From positions 62,001-126,000 of the forward strand of contig JABDIN010000097.1 of assembly GCA_013003715.1 (NCBI GenBank): DNA of 64,000 nt, in the 5' to 3' direction. Every line of letters starts with the position of its first letter. Positions within the stretch are counted from its first letter, which is position 1. Positions 57,777 to 64,000 of the stretch are shown here, piece by piece. Origin of the DNA: Desulfobacteraceae bacterium. GTDB lineage: Bacteria > Desulfobacterota > Desulfobacteria > Desulfobacterales > Desulfosarcinaceae. Made by a program: the position numbers and the translations under genes. The notes under the pieces were generated by a model that was given only the letters and a program-made list of their open reading frames with translations, was not told the DNA's origin and ran no database searches.

Positions 57777-58751
57777 TCATTTGTAAACAATACGCGGATC
57801 CAGGATACCGTATAATAGATCGGCCACGAAATTCCCCACGATGGTCAGCACGGCAATCATCAGGAAACACGCCTGTACCACCGGGTAATCACTGCATTGG
57901 ACAGCTTCCACCATGAGCAGCCCCAGCCCCGGCCATGAAAACACGGTCTCAATCACCACCGATCCGGCCACCGCCCACCCCAGAATCAGCGGCAATGTCG
58001 TGGCAATGGGCAAAAAGGAATTTCTCATGGCATGTTTGTATATAATCCGCTTCTCCCCCATGCCCTTCATCTTGCACAATTCAATAAAATCCTCCCCAAA
58101 GGTTTCCAGCATGCTGCTGCGCATCAGCAACATGGGAAAGCAAATGTTGTAGGCGGTGATTACCGTAAACGGCAGGGCGAAATGATGAAAAAAATCCAGG
58201 CTCAGATATTTGGCCAATGCACTTTTGCCGTAATGCATCCCGGGGGAGAGGATATGGCCCAGGGGGAAAATATCCAGATGCACGCTGAAAATAAATATGC
58301 ACAACATACCTATCCAGAAAACCGGCGCGGATTGAAACGCCGTGGCCAGGATCACGCTGGAGATTTCGGTCCGCCCGCCCCTCTTGTAGGCAATGAATGC
58401 ACCCATGATCACCCCCAGGGCATAAGCGGCGATCATGGACGGCAGGATGAGCAGAAGTGTATTGAGCATTCGGCCGGCGATCATCTGGCTTACCCGCCGG
58501 GAATGCTGAAACGAATACCCGAAATCAAGATGAACGATATTGTTGAGATATGCCGTGTACTGCCGATACAGCGGCTTGTCCAAACCATACTGGCGCTTCA
58601 TGGCTTCCTGGGCTTTCGGACTCATGGCGGAACTGATCACGGTCATGGTCGGATCACCCGGCAGGAGCCTGAACATGAAGAACATCAATGTTGCCAGCAC
58701 ATAAATGGTGAGGACCATGAATAAGATCCGGTTGACCAGATATTTCAGCAT
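57777..58751 (-). CDS. Peptide ABC transporter permease (DppB/OppB-like)
   Basis: A 324-residue inner-membrane permease. The N-terminal segment LVNRILFMVLTIYVLATLMFFMF is followed by LPGDP and the QYGLDKPLYRQY insert, six membrane spans, and the EAA loop (FIELCKMKGMGEKRIIYKHAMRN). The ATG overlaps the OppF-like stop, and the stop lies 8 bp upstream of the DppC start, so the three are tightly coupled. Confidence 0.93.
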   Translation of the reverse strand: MLKYLVNRILFMVLTIYVLATLMFFMFRLLPGDPTMTVISSAMSPKAQEAMKRQYGLDKPLYRQYTAYLNNIVHLDFGYSFQHSRRVSQMIAGRMLNTLLLILPSMIAAYALGVIMGAFIAYKRGGRTEISSVILATAFQSAPVFWIGMLCIFIFSVHLDIFPLGHILSPGMHYGKSALAKYLSLDFFHHFALPFTVITAYNICFPMLLMRSSMLETFGEDFIELCKMKGMGEKRIIYKHAMRNSFLPIATTLPLILGWAVAGSVVIETVFSWPGLGLLMVEAVQCSDYPVVQACFLMIAVLTIVGNFVADLLYGILDPRIVYK

Positions 58752-59764
58752 CGATGCCCCTTCGTTAAATCAAAACCGGGAAGTTTATCGGTCAAAAAGC
58801 ACGCAGCACCATGTTCCGGATTATCCTTCACCGCCGCCGATACAGGTTCGCGTTGCCTGCAAAGATTTTCCGCATAAGGACATCGGGGATGAAACCGGCA
58901 ACCCGACGGTAAATTCACAGGGTCTGAAATGGCACCGGAGATGGGCGCTCCACTCCGGGTGATGGATGGATCGGGGATGGGAATCGATGAAATCAGCGCC
59001 CGGGTATACGGATGCCCCGGGCGGTCCAGGACATCGTCCGTGGGACCGATTTCCACAATTCTGCCCATGTACATGATGGCGATTTTATCACACAAGTGCC
59101 CCACCGTCGCCAGATCATGGGTGATATACAACAGCGACAGGTTCTGTTCCCGAACCAGTCTTTTCAGCAAAATGATAATCCCGGATTTGATGGACACATC
59201 CAGCATGGAAATGGGCTCGTCCGCCACAAGGAATTCCGGTTCCAGGATGATGGCCCGTCCGATGCATAGACGCTGCCGCTGTCCCCCGCTGAGCAGATGA
59301 GGATACTTCTCCAGGAACGCCTCCGGTGGACTCAACCCCACGCGATCCAGGGTTTCCAGCATCTTGTCCCGAATGATGGTCTTATCCCGGATCCCCTGGT
59401 ACATGAGCGGCCGGGATAAAATACTGGCCACATTGTGCTGAGGATTGATCGACCCGTAAGGGTCCTGGAAAATCATCTGTATCCGCCGGTAATAGGTCTT
59501 CCGGTTCTTCTTTTTGAGTGCCCGGCCGCTTTCCCCGTTGATGAGAATATCCCCGGACGTGGGTTGCTCAAGGTCCAGCAACACCCGGCCGGTGGTGCTT
59601 TTTCCACAGCCGCTCTCCCCCACCAGCCCCAGCACCTGCCCGGTTTCGATCTGAAAACTTACCGAATCAACCGCCTTGACCACCTTACCCCTTGATCTTG
59701 AAAACAGGGAGCGGATCCCGGACACCACCGGAAAATATTTTTTTAAATCAATGACATCGATCAT
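58745..59764 (-). CDS. Peptide ABC transporter ATP-binding protein (OppF/DppF-like)
   Basis: A 339-residue ABC ATPase. Walker A is GLVGESGCGKSTTGRVL, the signature is HLLSGGQRQRLCIGRA, and Walker B is FLVADEPISMLDVS. The end RFHPRCPYAENLCRQ is the oligopeptide-family C-terminal motif. It is the second ATPase of the transporter, and is transcribed after the binding-protein gene with a gap of about 140 bp. Confidence 0.93.
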   Translation of the reverse strand: MIDVIDLKKYFPVVSGIRSLFSRSRGKVVKAVDSVSFQIETGQVLGLVGESGCGKSTTGRVLLDLEQPTSGDILINGESGRALKKKNRKTYYRRIQMIFQDPYGSINPQHNVASILSRPLMYQGIRDKTIIRDKMLETLDRVGLSPPEAFLEKYPHLLSGGQRQRLCIGRAIILEPEFLVADEPISMLDVSIKSGIIILLKRLVREQNLSLLYITHDLATVGHLCDKIAIMYMGRIVEIGPTDDVLDRPGHPYTRALISSIPIPDPSITRSGAPISGAISDPVNLPSGCRFHPRCPYAENLCRQREPVSAAVKDNPEHGAACFLTDKLPGFDLTKGHRC

Positions 59765-59903
59765 TGGCGGGTATCCAGTGTATCATCTAAAAGTGGCAGC
59801 AGCCGGCGCCAAGGAAGAGGGGGCGGAGTTGAGAGAACACCGCCACGACGGCGGGTTCTCACACCGGCTGCTGCTGTGTACAACATCGTCTGCCTCAATA
59901 TGC

Positions 59904-61526
59904 TTATGACTTCGGCGGATAACAAAGCCGGCCTTTGGCATTCCAGCGGAATCCCGCATCTTTCAGTATTTGTCTGGCCTTTTCAAGGTCAAATTGCCTT
60001 GGGGCCAGGTCCGCATTGTGCCAGAAAGTATTTACCGGTGTAATGGATGAAGCACTGATGCCGGCCTGTCCTTCGTGGATCTCCTCAATGATTTTTTTAT
60101 AGGGTACGGCATAGGCCAGGGCCTGCCGCAGGGCCTTGTGTGAAAAAATGGGTCGCGCGGTATTATATCTCACGGCTGTGTACCCATTGGACGGCACCTT
60201 GACGATTTGGAGAGATTTCTCTTTTTCAAATTCCTTCACCGCCTGGGGGGGCAAATTCTGTATATTCACATCAATAACCCCCTTCTTCAAAGCGGAATTT
60301 ACCAATTCACGGGAACCGAAAACGACAAACAGCAGGTCTGATTTGGGAGCCATGAAATGATCCTTGTTCGCCAATAGCAGGAATTCTTCCGCTTCTTTCC
60401 AGTATTTCAGCATAAAGGGACCGCTGCCCACCAGCGGCATGTTCGGGTAGTCGTGGGGTTTTGACAACGCCTCTTTGGCCACAATATCCTGCCAGATGTG
60501 CTTGGGCATAATGAAGACCTGGCCCAGCGTGTTCATCACAAAGGGCGCAAAGGGTTTCTCAAGATGGAATCGAAGGGCATGGGAGCCGAGTTTGTCGATC
60601 TGCCGAATGGGTTTCAGGTACTTGAGGAAATAAGGCGCCTCCCACTCCTTCATATATTCAAAGGTAAATTTCACATCGTCGGCGGTCAGCGGTCTGCCGT
60701 CTGAAAATTTCAAGCCTTTTTTGACGTTCACATCCACGGTCAGTTCATCGATGGTGTTCACGCTCTCCGCCGCCCACATCCTGATCTCGCCCTTGGGTCC
60801 GATCTGGACCAACCGGTCGTAAACCATTCGCAACATTTCAAAATCATCGGATTGGATGGCGGCCACCGGGTTCCAGGTGGATTGATCCGAAATCCTGCCG
60901 ACTTTAATGACGCTAGCACCGTTTTTGGGCGTAAAACGAACCTGGTTCCATATGGACCGAAGGCCATCCGGCGCTTCCACGTAATCCAGGGCGCAATTGG
61001 TCATATTGATACCCATGCTGCCGACATCGTAGTATACAACGGTTTCAGGCTGCTCCTCATACAGGACATTCTGGAGTTGATGGATCAGCGGCAATCTTTT
61101 CTGCGGATCGTAAATTTCCAGCTGCCGCTCACCGATATCATCAAATTCCGCATGTGCCCATTCACCCACATTCCAATCCCCCGGGGCTTTGTTCTTGGAA
61201 TTGAACTGAGAGTTGGTGAAGAAATCCGGCTCCATACGATAGGGAAGCCCGGATAAAACTGATAGCACACAATCGAATTTATGCTCCTTGAACCAGTAGG
61301 TCAACAAGGGGTTGGGCATGCTCGCCTGATTCAGATTCACCTCAAGCCCGAGCTTTCGCCACTCCTCGGCGATGTAATTGCTGGTTTCGTAGTAGGCCAT
61401 GAATTTGGCAGGCACCCATGTCAGAAAATCGATTTCAGGCACTGGTTCAAGATCATCGGCGCACACCACCGATGGGGCGAAGATAAACACGGCGATCAGA
61501 CTGATGAACCAGACTTTTTTATTCAT
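59904..61526 (-). CDS. Peptide-binding protein (SBP_bac_5), apparently circularly permuted
   Basis: A 540-residue exported solute-binding protein. Signal peptide at 1-23 (LIAVFIFAPSVVCADD). Residues 30-200 look like the usual C-terminal lobe of the family (IAEEWRKLGLEVNLNQ; FDCVLSVLSGLPYRMEPDFF; RLPLIHQLQNVLYEEQPETVVYY). Residues 205-540 look like its usual N-terminal part: VGRISDQSTWNP, MVYDRLVQIGPKGEIRMWAAE, KKGLKFSDGRPLTADDVKFTFEY, then NTARPIFSHKALRQALAYA and ARQILKDAGFRWNAKG, where a normal protein would continue into the lobe found here at the N terminus. It is first in the operon. The ATG follows GGAGG. Confidence 0.85.
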   Translation of the reverse strand: MNKKVWFISLIAVFIFAPSVVCADDLEPVPEIDFLTWVPAKFMAYYETSNYIAEEWRKLGLEVNLNQASMPNPLLTYWFKEHKFDCVLSVLSGLPYRMEPDFFTNSQFNSKNKAPGDWNVGEWAHAEFDDIGERQLEIYDPQKRLPLIHQLQNVLYEEQPETVVYYDVGSMGINMTNCALDYVEAPDGLRSIWNQVRFTPKNGASVIKVGRISDQSTWNPVAAIQSDDFEMLRMVYDRLVQIGPKGEIRMWAAESVNTIDELTVDVNVKKGLKFSDGRPLTADDVKFTFEYMKEWEAPYFLKYLKPIRQIDKLGSHALRFHLEKPFAPFVMNTLGQVFIMPKHIWQDIVAKEALSKPHDYPNMPLVGSGPFMLKYWKEAEEFLLLANKDHFMAPKSDLLFVVFGSRELVNSALKKGVIDVNIQNLPPQAVKEFEKEKSLQIVKVPSNGYTAVRYNTARPIFSHKALRQALAYAVPYKKIIEEIHEGQAGISASSITPVNTFWHNADLAPRQFDLEKARQILKDAGFRWNAKGRLCYPPKS

Positions 61527-61819
61527 GGGGCCTCCTTTTCAATGAAAGTGGGGGGAATGCACCGATCCACCCTCGGAATATGGACTTCGGGTTTCAGTTC
61601 TCGGTACGTGAACCTTTTCGTCGAACTATTCAACTATAGCCTCAATTTATTTCTGTCAATATTAAAATTTATCGTATTTTATTATTTGATAAAGTATTAT
61701 TGCAAAAAAATTTATATAACTTGATTTTAACTGATACCGATTGACATTTTTTAGTTAAAATGAGATTGTTCCGTATCAATCAGAAGATAAAATACTCACT
61801 GAAACGGCAAAGAGGAAAG

Positions 61820-62761
61820 ATGATCGATCGAAAAGAGAAATCCGCTAAATTTATTCAGCAGGTCATTGATAAAAGCCAGATGCCCCGGAACCAGATCTCC
61901 TCTTTATCCGGGCTGACCAACACCTACATCCGGGATCTGGAGTCGGGTAGTTACGCATCGGTCCGCCGTGAGAAATTGATCTTTTTTGCGGTGGCGGTGA
62001 GCCTCACCCTGAAAGAAACCGATGCGTTACTCAGTATTTTCGATCGTACCCCCTTGAGTGAGGAGGATATCCCCACATTCATGGAGGTATCGGAAAGGCG
62101 ATGGACAACAGCGGCCATGCTGCCGCTCAGAGACGGATTCACGCTGGAACTGGCCCTTCTGTCCGCAGAACGGCACCCCGGTCCCCACCGGATTGTCAGC
62201 TATGAACCTACCTATTGCCTATACTCAGAGGGGCATCGCCGCTACGCGGAACGAAACAGCGTCGCGGGGCATCCGCTATACGGCGAACTCGTCGAGTCCA
62301 TCAGCCGTGAACGTCGCCGGGTATTCAAGGACAATCTCGTTTCTCACGGCGCAACGCAATACCTGTGCCGCGAATGCCTGGAAACCTATATGGACAGAAG
62401 CGTCGGTGCCGAGGAGCGGGGTTGGCGGATCCGGCACCTTAAAAACATCATCGAGGCCTTACAGACCTATGACAGCTTTTCCATTTATCTCATCAATCTC
62501 TGCCCACGCACCACCTTCACCCTGAAAATGGCGGCCGACGCAAAGAAAGATACCGAGAAGCTGTGCACCATTTTCTGGCCCCAGCATAAAATCCGGGGGG
62601 AACGATCCGGCAGACTGAGTGGATACACCACGGACAATCCGGTGATCATCCAGAATTTCAAACAAGAACTCACCGCCATCCAGGAGACGGTCATCGATGC
62701 GTATTCCGAAAAGGCGGATCTCATCGATCACCTGAATGAAATGATGGCGGAACCGGAGTAA
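61820..62761 (+). CDS. XRE-family transcriptional regulator, divergent from the peptide operon
   Basis: A 313-residue regulator. The N-terminal helix-turn-helix (about 5-65) has FIQQVIDKSQMPRNQISSLSGLTNTYIRDLE. The remaining 240 residues form an unrecognised ligand or dimer domain with LYSEGHRRYAERN, VSHGATQYLCRECLETYMD and WPQHKIRGERSGR. The ATG at 61820 follows GAGGAAAG. It is transcribed away from the peptide-transport operon across a 290-bp A+T-rich gap, so it may control that operon or itself. Confidence 0.75.
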   Translation: MIDRKEKSAKFIQQVIDKSQMPRNQISSLSGLTNTYIRDLESGSYASVRREKLIFFAVAVSLTLKETDALLSIFDRTPLSEEDIPTFMEVSERRWTTAAMLPLRDGFTLELALLSAERHPGPHRIVSYEPTYCLYSEGHRRYAERNSVAGHPLYGELVESISRERRRVFKDNLVSHGATQYLCRECLETYMDRSVGAEERGWRIRHLKNIIEALQTYDSFSIYLINLCPRTTFTLKMAADAKKDTEKLCTIFWPQHKIRGERSGRLSGYTTDNPVIIQNFKQELTAIQETVIDAYSEKADLIDHLNEMMAEPE

Positions 62762-62810
62762 CCGGCAATTCCATGCCTGCCCCAAATAGAATGAATAGCG
62801 TATTCCACCA

Positions 62811-64000
62811 TTAGCGCTCGTCACCCCGCAACGACTTTACCGCCGCATACAGTGCCCTTGCGGTGACGTTTTCAGCCCCCACGGGTTCACCGGCGGCCAA
62901 TTCAATTCTCGACCAGAACCTGCGCGGAAAACCACCCATGGCTTTCCCGCCCCGGCGGCTGAAAAAGCTGCCCCACAATCCTTTCAGAGCCATCGGCACG
63001 ACCGGAACGGGACTCTTCTCAATGATTTTCTCGATCCCTTCACGAAACCTGTCGATTTCCCCATCGTAGGTCAAATGCCCCTCCGGAAAGATGCAAACCA
63101 GTTCACCATCATCCAGCGCCCGGGCGATCTCCCCGAGAGCCTCGCGGTACACCTCCGGTGATTTTGTCTTTCCACCGATGGGAATGGTCTTGCCGGTCCG
63201 GAAAATAAAGTTGAGCACGGGTAATTTGTATATCGATGCATCCATGACAAACCGGATGGGCCGGCGGCATGCCCCGGCAATGATCAAGGCGTCCACATAA
63301 CTGACGTGATTGCACACCAGCACGGCCGCCCCGGTTTCCGGTATGCGGTCAAGGTCCCGATGACGGACCCGGTAGAGGGTATGGCTGATCGTCCAGATCA
63401 GAAACCGCATGGTGAATTCCGGTACCAGACTGTAGATGTATATGGCCACGGCCGCATTCATCACCGCCAGCACCAGGAAGAAGTGGGGAATGGAAAAATC
63501 CAGAAGACCTAAAAATACCACGCCGAGCAACGAGGATGCCACCATGAAGAGCGCATTGAAGATATTGTTGGCGGCAATGACCCGGGAACGGTATGCGGGC
63601 TCGGTGCGTATCTGCACCATTGCGAACAAGGGGACGATATAAAAGCCACCGAAAATGCCGATGAAAAGCAGGTCGGAAAGAACACGCAGGCTGCCCGAAG
63701 ACGCCAAAAACCCGGAAATCCCCAACAGGCCTGTTGATCCTGTCGGCGGGTAGGCAAAACAAAGATCCAAACCAAACAGACTCAACCCGATGGATCCCAA
63801 CGGCACCAGTCCCAGTTCGACCCGCCGTCCGGACAATCGTTCACATAACAACGACCCCACGCCGATACCCACCGAAAAGATGGTCAACAGCAGGGTGACC
63901 ACGCTCTCGTCACTCCGGAGAATGTTCTTCGTAAAATTCGGCAGTTGGGTCAGATACGCCGCGCCAAGCAACCAGAACCAGGAGATACCCAGGATGGAAA
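62811..64000 (-). CDS. LplT-PlsC fusion (partial; continues past the right edge)
   Basis: A protein whose 5' end lies outside the window. The first half seen has at least seven membrane spans of the major-facilitator fold related to lysophospholipid transporter LplT (GISWFWLLGAAYLTQLPNF at the edge, SVGIGVGSLLCERLSGRRVE, GIFGGFYIVPLFAMVQ, RSRVIAANNIFNALFM). The C-terminal 190 residues are a PlsC acyltransferase with NHVSYVD (HX4D), FIFRTGKTIPIGG and FPEGHLTYDG. No acyl-ACP synthetase domain follows. It probably imports and re-acylates lysophospholipids. TTG at 63971 is a codon inside the frame and not the true start. Confidence 0.88.
   Translation of the reverse strand, partial: SILGISWFWLLGAAYLTQLPNFTKNILRSDESVVTLLLTIFSVGIGVGSLLCERLSGRRVELGLVPLGSIGLSLFGLDLCFAYPPTGSTGLLGISGFLASSGSLRVLSDLLFIGIFGGFYIVPLFAMVQIRTEPAYRSRVIAANNIFNALFMVASSLLGVVFLGLLDFSIPHFFLVLAVMNAAVAIYIYSLVPEFTMRFLIWTISHTLYRVRHRDLDRIPETGAAVLVCNHVSYVDALIIAGACRRPIRFVMDASIYKLPVLNFIFRTGKTIPIGGKTKSPEVYREALGEIARALDDGELVCIFPEGHLTYDGEIDRFREGIEKIIEKSPVPVVPMALKGLWGSFFSRRGGKAMGGFPRRFWSRIELAAGEPVGAENVTARALYAAVKSLRGDER

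Overview
The window (about 55-58% G+C by eye, dense single-strand runs of genes with short gaps) looks like the chromosome of a strictly anaerobic, sulfate-reducing Desulfobacterota bacterium (Desulfobacteraceae/Desulfosarcinaceae type). The evidence is DsrC, an AhbA-type siroheme decarboxylase, pyruvate:ferredoxin oxidoreductase, an HdrA/MvhD/Flx-like electron-transfer cluster, many ferredoxin-type proteins, and in-frame UGA codons read as selenocysteine.

Layout. 1-6.7 kb: an Fe-S protein tail, an old-yellow-enzyme reductase, a DUF362 protein with a 12-bp minisatellite, a HesB/IscA-like selenoprotein, an SDR39U1-type epimerase, a nitroreductase and a SagB-like double nitroreductase. 6.7-13 kb: an OmpA-type lipoprotein, a PAS hybrid histidine kinase and an isolated long-form urocanate hydratase with a HutC-type operator. 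13-20.6 kb: an envelope operon (unknown anchored protein, PBP1A-type synthase, SPOR protein, small protein, ExeA/GspA ATPase, GspB). 20.9-29.4 kb: a REC-GAF-HD-GYP regulator, HMG-CoA-lyase-like enzyme, lipoprotein, glycosyltransferase plus methyltransferase, and a sigma-54 activator followed by a receiver-like protein. 29.4-35.2 kb: the operon plsC-rnj-ftsK-methyltransferase and a small conserved protein. 35.5-41.7 kb: a membrane HExxH protein behind a near-consensus sigma-54 promoter, the large nifJ gene, a YkgJ-type cysteine-cluster protein and an exported DUF2914-like protein. 41.9-50.9 kb: the energy-metabolism block, all on the minus strand: hdrA(Sec), mvhD(Sec), three Flx-like subunits, dsrC, yjbQ, ahbA and a nitrilase-family amidase. 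51.5-53.7 kb: a small conserved protein, a ferritin-like protein and miaA. 53.8-62.8 kb: a peptide-uptake operon (an apparently circularly permuted binding protein, OppF, DppB, DppC, OppD, a GGCT-like protein, a metal-dependent amidohydrolase) with a divergent XRE-type regulator. The right edge cuts an LplT-PlsC fusion.

Main discovery. Three separate reading frames are interrupted by UGA exactly where homologues carry a catalytic or ligand cysteine: HesB-like codon 33, MvhD codon 67 and HdrA codon 60. Each UGA is followed after 15-19 nt by a 6-bp stem with a 5-6 nt loop containing GG, the geometry of bacterial SECIS elements. Two of the three selenoproteins are consecutive genes of one electron-bifurcation module that lacks HdrB/HdrC in this window and sits next to dsrC. 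A second unusual object is the oligopeptide-binding protein, whose N-terminal 200 residues look like the C-terminal lobe of the family and whose remainder looks like the family N terminus. No rRNA, tRNA, CRISPR array, IS element or phage was recognised.
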